From positions 1 through 49,817 of the forward strand of contig DATKRK010000238.1 in the NCBI GenBank assembly GCA_035532215.1: DNA of 49,817 nt, in the 5' to 3' direction. Shown here piece after piece: positions 8,618 through 16,946 of this stretch (position 1 is the first letter of the stretch; each line of letters starts with the position of its first letter). Source of the DNA: JAICIG01 sp035532215 (GTDB lineage Bacteria > Planctomycetota > Planctomycetia > Pirellulales > JAICIG01). The notes beneath the pieces are model-generated. The model did no database searches. It was not told the DNA's origin and saw nothing but the letters and a program-made list of their open reading frames with translations. The position numbers were made by a program, and so were the translations under genes.

Positions 8618-8765
8618 GGGGTCTGCGTTCTCGAAACCCTCGTAGTCGCCTGAATGCCATGCGATCAAGCTTGCAGCATCGCTGAAATTCACCTCTTCCG
8701 CCGCTGCAACGTGCTATGGCGCACCCATGGCCGCTTCAGGTGCAATCGGACAGGCAAACTCAACG

Positions 8766-9383
8766 ATGGCAGACGACGACTCTGAGAAACCGGCCGACGA
8801 CCCAGCCGGCGCGGACAGGCGGCCGGGAGAAGGCGTCATCCCCTACGAGGCGCTTGAGTTGCTTCCCCTGCGAGCCGCGGCGTTTGTCGCCTACCGGTGC
8901 GCGGAAAGGCTGCGTGAAGATCACTCGCGACGAATGAGCGCCCGCGGCGGCATGCAGGGGATTGCCAACGCCAAGCAGATGAACGACCTGCTGGCGTCCA
9001 TGAGACACGTGGCTTGCGCCCGGGAAATCGACCCCAGCGCCGTGGCTTCGCTCACCGCTCTCGGCGAGTCGTTTCCGCTGCGTCACCACGCCAAGGATCG
9101 CGGGCTTGCCGAGGTGGTGCAGAGCGCCGCCTTCGCGGCCTCGAGCGCACTGAAGTCGGACGCCGGCGCTGTGTTGCGGCACGTCAGCGACACGATCGGC
9201 CGTTATCTGGCGTACAAGTTTCCAGGCGAGCAGTTAGCCGAGCTGGAAGGCTCGGCGGAGCCGCATCTCGAGTGTCCGGCCGAACTGAGGGAGATCGCCG
9301 ACGACATACGGAAGCTGGAGTCGCTCTCGCTCGGCGTCGCCGGCGAGTTCGGCCAGCCGGTTCCGCCGAACAAGTTTTCGTAG
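8766..9383 (+). CDS. Hypothetical helical protein
   Basis: About 205 residues from ATG 8766; ATG 8727 in the same frame would add 13 residues. The N-terminus is Asp/Pro rich and probably disordered, and the rest is predicted helical with Ala/Leu/Glu repeats. No motif was recognised. Codon use is of the high-GC host type, unlike the cassette before it. It converges on the SixA gene with only 5 bases between the stops. Confidence 0.55.
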   Translation: MADDDSEKPADDPAGADRRPGEGVIPYEALELLPLRAAAFVAYRCAERLREDHSRRMSARGGMQGIANAKQMNDLLASMRHVACAREIDPSAVASLTALGESFPLRHHAKDRGLAEVVQSAAFAASSALKSDAGAVLRHVSDTIGRYLAYKFPGEQLAELEGSAEPHLECPAELREIADDIRKLESLSLGVAGEFGQPVPPNKFS

Positions 9384-9388
9384 CTGCG

Positions 9389-9871
9389 TCAGCAATTCAA
9401 GATCTCGGCCGTAATCAGCCAGCGCAATTGCCCGGCGCCGGCGGCGATCTCGTGGTCGAATTCGATGGCGGCCACGGCGCCTTTGGCGAAGTGCAGCGCG
9501 AGCCGCGGTTCGCCGATCAGGCTGGCGGTGAGCATGCCCACGTCGGGCGCGTGGCCGACCCAGGCTACGTCTCCCTCGGCTTGTTGCCGCGTCCATTCGA
9601 TCAGCGGCGCGAGCGAACTGCCCGGCGCCAGGGCCTCGAGTTCCGTCACCGGCGGTTCGCTGGCCACGTTGGCAGCGATGATCTCGGCCGTTTCCCGGCA
9701 GCGCACTAGCGGGCTCGAAGCCACGTGCCGCGGATCAAAGCCGCGCTTGGCCAATTGTTTGATGAACTTGCGGAATCGCTTTCGCCCTGCCTTGGTCAAC
9801 GGCCGCAACTTGTCCTCGGGATACTCCTCGCTTGCGTCCTCGGCCCAGGCGTGTCGCACGATGTACAGCAA
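9389..9871 (-). CDS. sixA: Phosphohistidine phosphatase, SixA type
   Basis: 160 residues. The histidine phosphatase motif is at the N-terminus (YIVRHAWAED, His7), Arg in SSPLVRCRETAEII and the second His in WVGHAPDVGML. Length and layout match SixA-like phosphatases that remove phosphate from His in phosphorelay or phosphotransferase proteins; small-molecule substrates are also possible. The only start that keeps the RHA motif is TTG at 9871, which directly follows the TAA of the upstream gene in the same reading frame. Translation therefore probably depends on termination and reinitiation by ribosomes finishing the upstream gene. Confidence 0.85.
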   Translation of the reverse strand: MLYIVRHAWAEDASEEYPEDKLRPLTKAGRKRFRKFIKQLAKRGFDPRHVASSPLVRCRETAEIIAANVASEPPVTELEALAPGSSLAPLIEWTRQQAEGDVAWVGHAPDVGMLTASLIGEPRLALHFAKGAVAAIEFDHEIAAGAGQLRWLITAEILNC

Positions 9872-10891
9872 TTAACGATTCCTCCACAGCACCCGATCGT
9901 CGATGGCCAACCCCGCTTGCACGGCTGCAATATCGACTTTGAAGCGACGCGCGTCCAGCGGATAGCCGGCCGTCGGCTTCAAGTCCGGCACGTTGCGGGC
10001 CCAAAAGTCGTTGAAGGCCAGCATCGCCAGTTCTCTCAGATACTTCGAGGCCATCGAAGCCAGCGCGGTCGGCAGATAGCGTTCGGCCTTGGTGCAAAAC
10101 TCGACCTGCGTGCGGCGTTCGCTCGGCCCCCACTGATAGGTGCTGCGCTCCGGCCCTTCGGCATAGACCTCGACCAGATAATCGGCGACGTGCTGTTGCA
10201 GCAAAGCCTGATACGAGTTTCGCCCGCCATGCTTATCGCAGATTACGGCGACCGGCTCGTCATTCAGTTCGGCGAGCTTCTCGGCCAGCAGTTTCAACGT
10301 CAACACCGACAACACCGTACACTTATTGCCGTGCTCGTCCAACAGTTCGTTCCACTCTTCGGGAAACACCGCCCTGCTGCGGACGGCGAGCAGCCGGACG
10401 CCGGCTTGTTCCATCGCCGTTGGCAGCCGGGCGGCGAGCGCGTCGATCGCGGTTTCGTCGGCGTGGACGGGCAAACCGCACGTGAAGTTCAGATGCCAGG
10501 GAAGCCGATCGAGCAAGCCCGCCGCAAGCGGATCGAGCGCCTGCCAAGCGTCGTGCCAGGTTGCCGGCCGCGCGGAGCAGAGTCCTAACGCCGCCAGCAA
10601 GCCGGTTTCCAAGGCGCCTAAGCCAGCGCCCGATTGATAGAGCGTCTTCGAATCGGCCCAGACGACGTTCTTCATTACCGGCGCGACGGTCGCCGCGCCG
10701 CTGGCAACCGAGACTCGTTTGCTCTTCGCCGCCGGCGATTTTGGCGGAGTCGCTGAGACGGCATTGCGCAGCAGCTTGTAGAGATCGGCTTCGCACGGAT
10801 CGCCCGGCGCCTGCCAGACCGTCGCCGAAACGACCAAGGGTCCCAGGTTCGGCCCATACCCGGCTTCGTCCGTGCCGACCAGATAACCCAA
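9872..10891 (-). CDS. RNase HII-like protein of planctomycete type
   Basis: 339 residues from a TTG start. The motif VGTDEAGYGPNLGPLVV at residues 5-21 is the RNase HII/HIII signature (DEAGRGPLAGP in typical enzymes) with changes; a later Asp appears in VWADSKTL and another in VAVICDKHGG. It is longer than bacterial RNase HII (about 200 residues) because of an insertion after the first strand. It probably has an RNase H fold and may cleave RNA-DNA hybrids, but the altered motif makes activity uncertain. The stop codon TAA abuts the TTG of the SixA-like gene with no spacer, in frame. Confidence 0.7.
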   Translation of the reverse strand: MGYLVGTDEAGYGPNLGPLVVSATVWQAPGDPCEADLYKLLRNAVSATPPKSPAAKSKRVSVASGAATVAPVMKNVVWADSKTLYQSGAGLGALETGLLAALGLCSARPATWHDAWQALDPLAAGLLDRLPWHLNFTCGLPVHADETAIDALAARLPTAMEQAGVRLLAVRSRAVFPEEWNELLDEHGNKCTVLSVLTLKLLAEKLAELNDEPVAVICDKHGGRNSYQALLQQHVADYLVEVYAEGPERSTYQWGPSERRTQVEFCTKAERYLPTALASMASKYLRELAMLAFNDFWARNVPDLKPTAGYPLDARRFKVDIAAVQAGLAIDDRVLWRNR

Positions 10892-11324
10892 GGCGATTCG
10901 CTCAGCGGAATAGGAAACCGGGAACAGAGAACAGGCGACGGATTACCCAGCGCGGCCTTCGGCCGCAACCAATTGAGCCACGGATGGAACACGGATAAAA
11001 CACGGATGAAATGCAGAACGAGGCTCTTCCGCAGAATTCATGGGCGGTTTTATCGCTGGTTAGCAGGGTTGGGGTTGCGTTTTCCAAGGCATTGCCGGGC
11101 AAATAAACGTGGCGTTGGTAAGTGAGACGCCGGTGAGGAGCCGAATTGTAAAACACCATGTCCGATCCGTGTTCGATCCGTGTTTCATCCGTGGCTCGCC
11201 CCCGCCAAAATCGCCGCATGAATCTTCGCGAGACGCGGAGAAATAGAACGTTTGTAGTACGGGGGCAAGGGCGGCCGTATCGAGAGCAACCGCCAGCCCG
11301 CAACCACCCACACGATAGAGCGCG
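10892..11324. repeat. Non-coding spacer with an imperfect inverted repeat
   Basis: About 430 bases between two minus-strand genes. An approximately 37-base segment at 10975-11011, built from three units like cacggat(g/a)(g/a)aa, has an imperfect inverted copy at about 11163-11197 (units atccgtg, ending gtggctc). Arms of this kind recur between planctomycete genes. Short open frames crossing it show no coding character. The segment should also carry the promoter of the RNase HII-like gene. Confidence 0.5.
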
Positions 11325-14300
11325 TCACTCAAAGATCAAGTACCCGAAGCCTTCGGGGACGGGCGCAGCGGCGGCGGGAACGGTCCACGATTGAAAGCCC
11401 ACGCCAGGAACCGTGCGCTGAATGCCCAGGGCCCAGACGCTGCGCGGCCCCGGCGCCTCGCCCGTGAGCGCGGCCGCCGGAATGGCGGCCTCGGCCGACC
11501 AGCCGTCGTCGTTCGAGTCTGCCGCCACGAACCAACTCGGGTTCCAACTGGAGTCGCCCCAGCACGCTTCGCCGGTCCAGCCGCGATGATCGATCGTGAA
11601 GCGATAGCAGGTCGTCCAGTCGCGGTCCAAGTCGATCAAGAAATCGACGCGGTCGTGGGCCGACAAGTCGGGATCGCGAGGCCGGGGACCGCTGGCGGGT
11701 TCATACCCAGCTCCCGGCGCCCGGCGGCAATGGACGCCGAGGTACAGGAACTCGCGATCGTATGCCACCAGCGCCACGGCCGGCCAATCGGCGCCGTCGC
11801 CCAGCGCGCTGCGCAGTTCGACCGGCTTGCCGCGAGTCCAGAGATCGTCGTCGAGCTTGCCGTCGAGCCGCGGCTTGGCGCCCGTCGCCGCGTACAAGAT
11901 GGTTTTCGGCGGCAAAGACTGCGGTTCGGCCAGCCACTGCTCGCCCGCGGCGCAGGTCCACCAAGCGTCGTGGGGCCGCGTGCGAACCAAGTCGAGGTAA
12001 AAGCGTTCCGACTGTCGGGGGAATCCCTGGTTGCGCCAAGCCGACGCCAGCGGAAACCGAACCGGCAATTCGGCGTACACCGCAGGGTTTCGCTGTTCGA
12101 GCAGTTTACCCAAGCCCGCGGCGCGCGTCGGACGGTTTGCTTCGGCGCTCAGATCGACCGCGGCGACGGTCGCTTGCCGCACGGTCAGGTTACTCGGCGG
12201 CACGAGCGGATCGGCGGCCTGTCCCAACGGCGGCGGCCCAAATCCCCCGCCGTTGATTTGTTGGGCGGTCGCTGCCGCCTGGTCGGCCCGTTCGTTCTTC
12301 AAGAGTTCCGAACGCCGGGCCGCTTCGCCGCTCGACCAATATTGCACCAGCCACACCAAGGCCGCCTGCGACAGCGGATGGTTCGGATAGCGATCGACGA
12401 GCGTCTGAAACGTTTCGGCGGCCATCTCCCAACGGCCGGTCCGATAAAACTGTCGGCCCAACTGGTGGATCACTCCCGCGGCCGACGAATCGTCGAGCCC
12501 CGCGGTCAGTTCGCCGATCTGCGCCAGGAACCGACCTTGATCCTGGCGCGAGAGTTCGGGCCGCGACAAAATCGCCTGCATGTTGCGCTGCTTCTGCGCA
12601 ATCCGCTTCATCGCGTCGAGCCCCTGGGCGGGATGCTCGATCAGCACGCGCCGGGCCTCGCCGCCTGGATGCAACGTGATGCCGCTGAAGAAGTCGTGTT
12701 CGCCCAGCCCTTGGGGCAGGCGGTCGATGTACGAGCGAAACCCGAGCGTCACGGGCGGCGTCTCGAATTCGTCGGCAATCAGCCCACGCGATGCGATCGC
12801 ATAGTCGGCCAGCGAGGTTCCCAAGCGCCCGGCCAATTGCGAGGTCGTGATGTTCAGCGTGCCCAATTCGCGGCCCGTCAAGCTGCCGAAGACCTTCTTC
12901 GCTTGCCAAGGGTCGAGTCCCATCTGGCTGATTTGCTCGGGGAACCGCGTGGCGTCGGCCGCCTGCTCGACGACGCGCAGCACGATCTGATTGACCACGT
13001 GACCGAGCGGATCTTGGCCTCCTAAGCTCGTGGCGTGCGTGAGCATCACGTCGGGTCGCCAGGTGCGAATCTGCTGCACGAGATGCGCCTCGAGGCGCTC
13101 GAGCCCTGCGCCGTCGTTCGCTCGATTCCAGCCCTCGACCAACTGCTCGGCCGAAAGCGACAAACCGGCCTGGCGCAACGGAAAGGCCCAGGCCATTTCG
13201 GCCGCGCTGACGCCGACGCCGACCAGCGCCTCGCGCGCTCGGTCGGGGGCGGTCGCAAAGCGCTGTTGTCCCGGTTCCGCGTCTCGGCGATTCAACAACT
13301 CGACGGCGGTCAAGTAACCTTCGTTGCCGGCCAGACGGACCAACAGTTCGAGCGGCGTCGCCGAGGCTTCGCTATACACGGCCAACAAGGCTGCGCGCGT
13401 TCCGCCGGCGCGCTGACGCCGCCAACTGCGGCCGCCGTCGTCGGTCGCCAGCACCGTTCCCAAGGCGCCGACCGCCCAGCCGTGCAGGTTATCGACGAAC
13501 GAGATGGCGCGCAAAGGCAAGTACTGTCCGGTCGAGTGCAGTTGCCAGCTCTGGCCGCCGTCTTCCGAGTGCAAAACCTTGGTTCCAGGCGAGCCAGCGA
13601 TCCAAACTCGCTGTCCGCGAACTTCCAAGCCGCGCCAATCGAAATCGCGGCCGGCTTCATCGACCGGATCGCCGGCCGGCGTTTGCCAACTCAGGCCCAA
13701 GTCGCTAGTGGTCAGCACCAGCCCGCCGTCGCCGACGAGCCAACCGGAGACCGGCGCCGCCAGTTTCATGCGGTGCAGCCCGCGCAGTCCGAACGCGGGC
13801 GAACGGGCTTCTTGCAGGCCCTGGCGACGCACGGCCGCGACCATGCCCGCGCGGCCGGCCAAGGCCCCCGAATGCGGATCGACCAAATCGCCCGCCAGCC
13901 AGCCCTGCGCGAAAACGCCGCTGAGCGGCGACCAGGTTCGCCCGCCGTTTTCGGTGACGAACGCGCCGCTGGGGAACATCGCCGAGGTCTCGCCGATCGC
14001 CCAACCCAAGGCGCCGTTGAAAAACTGCACTCGCCGCAGCCGGGGGAGCAACAGGTTTTTGTCTTGGACCCACGTGCGGCCCGCGTCGCGAGTTCGCAGC
14101 AGCACGCCCTGCGAGGCCTGCGTATAGGGATGGAACGTTCCGCCGGCGACCCAACCGTTTTCCGGGTCGATGAAGTGTACGCTTTCCAAGCGGCAGTTCA
14201 CGCCGGAGTTCTGCAAACGCCAATGCTTGCCGCCGTCGGCCGTATGCCAGACGACGCCGCGATCGCCCACGGCCCAACCTCGCTGCGAGTCGACGAACGA

Positions 14301-14471
14301 GACGTCGGTCAGTTCGGCGTCTTCTTGCATCGAGCGGGCGTAGGTCGGCGCCGCCGAAGGCGCGGAGGCGTCGGCCTCCTGTGATTGGGCGCGCGGCGAC
14401 GACGCGCCGCAGAGCAAGCCGGCGAGCATCCAGGCCCAGCACGGCGGTTGCGGTCGTTTTTGACGAGCCAT
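11325..14471 (-). CDS. Large exported Ycf48-repeat protein with PIG-L-like and CBM9-like domains
   Basis: 1,048 residues from ATG 14471, chosen because AAGGAG lies 7 bases upstream and a signal peptide (basic MARQKRP, hydrophobic WAWMLAGLLCGA, then SSPRAQS) follows. Residues about 45-360 are Ycf48/BNR-type beta-propeller repeats (VSFVDSQRGWAVGDRG, VHFIDPENGWVAGG, ISFVDNLHGWAVGALG, each followed by DGG-x-x-W). Residues about 370-640 resemble a PIG-L/LmbE deacetylase (GNEGYLTAVELLNR, WRPDVMLTHATSLGGQDPLGH), but the metal-binding HPDD motif is not visible, so this part is probably inactive. A TPR-like pair follows, and residues about 830-1048 are a CBM9-like sugar-binding domain (PRLDGKLDDDLW). 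It is likely a periplasmic or surface glycan-binding protein. Confidence 0.8.
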   Translation of the reverse strand: MARQKRPQPPCWAWMLAGLLCGASSPRAQSQEADASAPSAAPTYARSMQEDAELTDVSFVDSQRGWAVGDRGVVWHTADGGKHWRLQNSGVNCRLESVHFIDPENGWVAGGTFHPYTQASQGVLLRTRDAGRTWVQDKNLLLPRLRRVQFFNGALGWAIGETSAMFPSGAFVTENGGRTWSPLSGVFAQGWLAGDLVDPHSGALAGRAGMVAAVRRQGLQEARSPAFGLRGLHRMKLAAPVSGWLVGDGGLVLTTSDLGLSWQTPAGDPVDEAGRDFDWRGLEVRGQRVWIAGSPGTKVLHSEDGGQSWQLHSTGQYLPLRAISFVDNLHGWAVGALGTVLATDDGGRSWRRQRAGGTRAALLAVYSEASATPLELLVRLAGNEGYLTAVELLNRRDAEPGQQRFATAPDRAREALVGVGVSAAEMAWAFPLRQAGLSLSAEQLVEGWNRANDGAGLERLEAHLVQQIRTWRPDVMLTHATSLGGQDPLGHVVNQIVLRVVEQAADATRFPEQISQMGLDPWQAKKVFGSLTGRELGTLNITTSQLAGRLGTSLADYAIASRGLIADEFETPPVTLGFRSYIDRLPQGLGEHDFFSGITLHPGGEARRVLIEHPAQGLDAMKRIAQKQRNMQAILSRPELSRQDQGRFLAQIGELTAGLDDSSAAGVIHQLGRQFYRTGRWEMAAETFQTLVDRYPNHPLSQAALVWLVQYWSSGEAARRSELLKNERADQAAATAQQINGGGFGPPPLGQAADPLVPPSNLTVRQATVAAVDLSAEANRPTRAAGLGKLLEQRNPAVYAELPVRFPLASAWRNQGFPRQSERFYLDLVRTRPHDAWWTCAAGEQWLAEPQSLPPKTILYAATGAKPRLDGKLDDDLWTRGKPVELRSALGDGADWPAVALVAYDREFLYLGVHCRRAPGAGYEPASGPRPRDPDLSAHDRVDFLIDLDRDWTTCYRFTIDHRGWTGEACWGDSSWNPSWFVAADSNDDGWSAEAAIPAAALTGEAPGPRSVWALGIQRTVPGVGFQSWTVPAAAAPVPEGFGYLIFE

Positions 14472-15012
14472 CCAGCGCTCCTTCGCGAGGTGCGTCGATC
14501 CTAGAGAGTGCGATTGGTCGCTTCGCGCAACGACGCCCCACGCCGCCCGGCGCAGTTGATCGTCGCCGCGCCGCAGGGCGGCGGCAATTCTAACCAGTTC
14601 GTCCGTAAGCACCTAGCTCAATGAATCGCCGACGAGCGACATCGACGTATGTAGACGTTCGGTGCAAAGCCTGTAGGGCACGCCCTCCGTGGCGTGCCGT
14701 AAACTTCGAAATCGCGTCGATTCGCGCTTCCCGGCGCCGCCGCGGAGGGCGTTCCCTACAGAGCCAACCGCGCGAAGGCGTGCTTACGCCCAGCGTCGTC
14801 CGCGGAAGTTGCGGCGCGGACGCCGGTGCTAGCATTGCTGGCGCGCGAGAGGAGAAATCTTTCGATCGCAGGCAAAAAACTGCTTCGAGAATTCCTCGCT
14901 CGCGTTATACTGTCGCCTTCGAGCGGCGAGTTACCGATTCGCCGCCGGCGGCCGCTCCCGCGGCGGCCGTCAGGAAAGTCAACATGCACTTATTTCGATT
15001 GGGAGGGAACCC
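14472..15012. other. Divergent intergenic region with an inverted repeat
   Basis: About 540 bases between the Ycf48 gene and the alpha-CTD gene. An inverted pair with two mismatches lies at 14671-14692 (ctgtagggcacgccctccgtgg) and 14740-14761. Near the plus-strand gene, tatact at 14906-14911 could be a -10 box, without a convincing -35. A GC-rich palindrome (cggccgctcccgcggcggccg region, about 14948-14970) lies in the leader. No RNA gene recognised. Confidence 0.4.
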
Positions 15013-15288
15013 ATGACCCGGATTCCGTTGCGCAAGGATGACGAGCAGGCGAAAGGGCTCACCGAGCGGTTGGAGATGAGCACGGCCGAAATCGGCCTTT
15101 CGGTGCGAACCACCAATTGCCTCGAAGAGCGCGGCATTTTCACGGTCAACGATCTGTTGCACTGCACGCGCGACGATCTGTTGAGCATCTCCAATTTCGG
15201 CGAAAAGACGCTCGACGAGGTCTACAAGGCCCTGGCCAGCATCGGCTTCACTCGCGAGCCGAAGCGGCAAGCCGTCGGGGCGTCGTAG
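15013..15288 (+). CDS. Free-standing RNA polymerase alpha C-terminal domain protein
   Basis: 91 residues with GGGAGGG before the ATG. Residues about 26-80 match the alpha-CTD: a helix, LSVRTTNCLEERGIFTV, LLHCTRDDLLSISNFG and GEKTLDEVYKALASIGF, including the SNFGxKxLxEV element that contacts UP-element DNA and activators. The whole N-terminal assembly domain is absent, so this is not RpoA. Isolated alpha-CTD proteins occur in planctomycetes and may bind DNA or compete for alpha-CTD partners. A hairpin follows the stop codon. It is probably monocistronic. Confidence 0.88.
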   Translation: MTRIPLRKDDEQAKGLTERLEMSTAEIGLSVRTTNCLEERGIFTVNDLLHCTRDDLLSISNFGEKTLDEVYKALASIGFTREPKRQAVGAS

Positions 15289-15299
15289 TCGATACAGCC

Positions 15300-15345
15300 G
15301 TAGGGGGGGCGCTAGCCGGCTCGCGCCGGCGCAGCCCCGCCCTAC
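15300..15345 (+). terminator. Possible hairpin terminator after the alpha-CTD gene
   Basis: Starting 12 bases after the stop, gtaggg (15300-15305) pairs with ccctac (15340-15345), and the GC-rich interior (gccggc/gccggc) can extend the stem. There is no T-run, so a rho-independent role is uncertain. It may instead be one of the dispersed palindromes. Confidence 0.35.
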
Positions 15346-15444
15346 GCGTTGCCCTCGCGGGGATTTGACGTTCGTCGAAGGCCGACCTAGCTTTTATTGG
15401 GCGTGCGGCTCAAATACTTTCCCCGCGCGCTTCAGGAGCTAGAC

Positions 15445-15681
15445 ATGCCTCAGACTATGGAAACCCCTGCCGATCGGTTCGTCGACCGCCGCCAGCCGGA
15501 ATCGCCGCTGGGCGCGCCGGGGCGCGAACGACGCCAATTCGCCGACAGCCACGACGAGCTTTCGCCGGATGCCCGCGAACTGGCCAACGCCATCGACGGC
15601 TACAAGCTTTCGCACCGCCGGCGGTTTGTCACCTACGAAGAGATGATGTCGATCATCCAGTCGCTGGGCTACCACCGCTAG
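15445..15681 (+). CDS. Small conserved-looking protein
   Basis: 78 residues; CAGGAG is 6 bases before the ATG. The N-terminal half is Arg/Pro rich and probably disordered (DRRQPESPLGAPGRERRQF). The C-terminal 40 residues look like a compact helical domain (LSPDARELANAIDGYKL, RRFVTYEEMMSIIQSLGY). I recall this pattern from planctomycete genomes but know no function. It is likely cytoplasmic, possibly nucleic-acid binding given the basic residues. It has its own leader of about 160 bases after the alpha-CTD gene. Confidence 0.7.
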   Translation: MPQTMETPADRFVDRRQPESPLGAPGRERRQFADSHDELSPDARELANAIDGYKLSHRRRFVTYEEMMSIIQSLGYHR

Positions 15682-15726
15682 CCGCGGCGGCGGTTCGCTT
15701 GGGCGGCGCCTCGTTCGGCCCGGCCG

Positions 15727-16176
15727 CTAATTCGCCGCTTGAGCAGCGACGCCGCGCAACGAGAAGCTGACTCGGTCGAACACGATTTCGCCGCGTTTCA
15801 GCAGAAAGCGGGCTTCCCGTCGCTGCCGATCGACCACTACGGCGGCGTCTCGAATCTCTTGCCTCGCGAGCGCCGGTCCGCCGATGGCTTGGGCTCGGTC
15901 GAGCGCCGCGATGAATTGCCTCAACGATCCGCCCTCCGTGCTCTCGGCCGAACCGTAAAGCCCGCCGTGGTCTTCGACCAGTCTCAGTTCGTATCTCTGT
16001 CCGCCCAAACGAACGGTCGCTCGGGCCAGCACGCCGACGTGCGACTTCCAAAGGACGCCCAGAGCCAGGCCGATCGCGATGATCGCAATCGGAACGCCGA
16101 TCCGCAGACTCACCCAACTCGGCGGAGGCCGTTGGCCCGCATCATCCGCCTCGAAGGCGTCCGCCTGTTCGCTCAT
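15727..16176 (-). CDS. Small single-pass membrane protein of unknown function
   Basis: 149 residues from ATG 16174-16176. A short acidic N-terminus precedes one membrane helix (IGVPIAIIAIGLALGVLW, residues 26-44), then a soluble part of about 100 residues with alternating strands (ATVRLGGQRYELRLVEDHGG, EARFLLKRGEIVF, DRVSFSLRG). The topology suggests a periplasmic C-terminal domain. No family recognised. It is convergent with the 78-residue gene (45 bases apart) and 134 bases downstream of the antitoxin gene. Confidence 0.6.
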   Translation of the reverse strand: MSEQADAFEADDAGQRPPPSWVSLRIGVPIAIIAIGLALGVLWKSHVGVLARATVRLGGQRYELRLVEDHGGLYGSAESTEGGSLRQFIAALDRAQAIGGPALARQEIRDAAVVVDRQRREARFLLKRGEIVFDRVSFSLRGVAAQAAN

Positions 16177-16310
16177 TCGGAGCTCCGCGGTCCAAGGGCC
16201 GAAATCAAAGCAAGTCGCGCTCGCCGCGGCGGCACGGGTAGGCGTGCGTTGCGCGCCGCGCGGGCCTTGCCGTTGCGGTCTTTGTACGTCGCCTTGAACA
16301 CTCGCACTCT

Positions 16311-16685
16311 TCACCTGCCTTTCTGCCGCTTGGCCATCGCCTTTTTCAAGGCGCGGTCGATGCGGTCGATCGTTTTGTGCGACGCGGTGTAGTTGCCGCT
16401 TTCGATGCGAGAGATGGTTTCTTGCCGCGTGCCGGCCAAGGTCGCCAACTCTTGTTGCGTCAGCCCGGCCGCACGGCGGTCGCGAATGATGTCGCGGGCA
16501 AGCGAGACGCGTGCATACTCGACCGCGGGAAACCGCCCCTGCTTGTCCGGTTTCGGCAAGGGCGGCAAGTTGTCGTCGGTCACGGGCGCCAATTCGCTCG
16601 CCTTGGCGCACAGCCGATCGTATTCCGCTTCCGGCAACAAAACGAACCGCTGGCCCGCCACTTCAATTCTCTGTAGTGCAATCAT
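16311..16685 (-). CDS. Xre-family HTH antitoxin
   Basis: 124 residues. A linker-like N-terminal part (VAGQRFVLLPEAEYDRLCAKA) resembles antitoxins that neutralise RelE-type toxins. A C-terminal Xre helix-turn-helix follows at about residues 70-115 (AGLTQQELATLAGTRQETISRIESG). Its ATG overlaps the stop of the upstream toxin as ATGA (16682-16685), the usual coupling in toxin-first pairs of the HigBA type. It would bind its own promoter and the toxin. The partner is frameshifted, so this antitoxin may now be orphan. Confidence 0.85.
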   Translation of the reverse strand: MIALQRIEVAGQRFVLLPEAEYDRLCAKASELAPVTDDNLPPLPKPDKQGRFPAVEYARVSLARDIIRDRRAAGLTQQELATLAGTRQETISRIESGNYTASHKTIDRIDRALKKAMAKRQKGR

Positions 16686-16946
16686 GTTTCACCTTCGTCA
16701 TGGAATCGGTCGCGATGCCCGACGCGCTCCACCACCACTTGCTCAGCCTCGACGCGAAACTGCAAACGATAGTCGCCCGTCCGCAGCCGGTAATGGCCCA
16801 GCCAGGTCGCCCCGCAATGGTTTTGCTCCGCTGACGTTCGGCCAGTCGGCCAACCGCGCCAGCAACTCGACCATCCGCGACTTGATCGGTTTGGGCAACT
16901 GGCCCAACTCTTTCGCGGCGTCTTGTTCGAGCATTACGTCGGGCAT
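16682..16946 (-). pseudogene. RelE/ParE-family toxin with a one-base frameshift
   Basis: The reading frame opens at 16946 (MPDVMLEQDAAKELGQLP) and reads through KPLRGDLAG, the conserved stretch of RelE/ParE toxins. It then goes out of frame at the GGGCC run (plus strand 16795-16799). Moving one base restores HYRLRTGDYRLQFRVEAEQ, the expected core with the RxGDYR motif, ending at TGA 16682-16684. Total length is 88 codons plus one base, typical of the family. A single inserted C explains everything; sequencing error or programmed frameshifting are alternatives. It is directly upstream of the Xre antitoxin. Confidence 0.8.

Noticed and set aside
13035..14384. Long plus-strand frame opposite the Ycf48 gene
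   Set aside because: Shadow of the opposite strand; composition and lack of motifs argue against coding.
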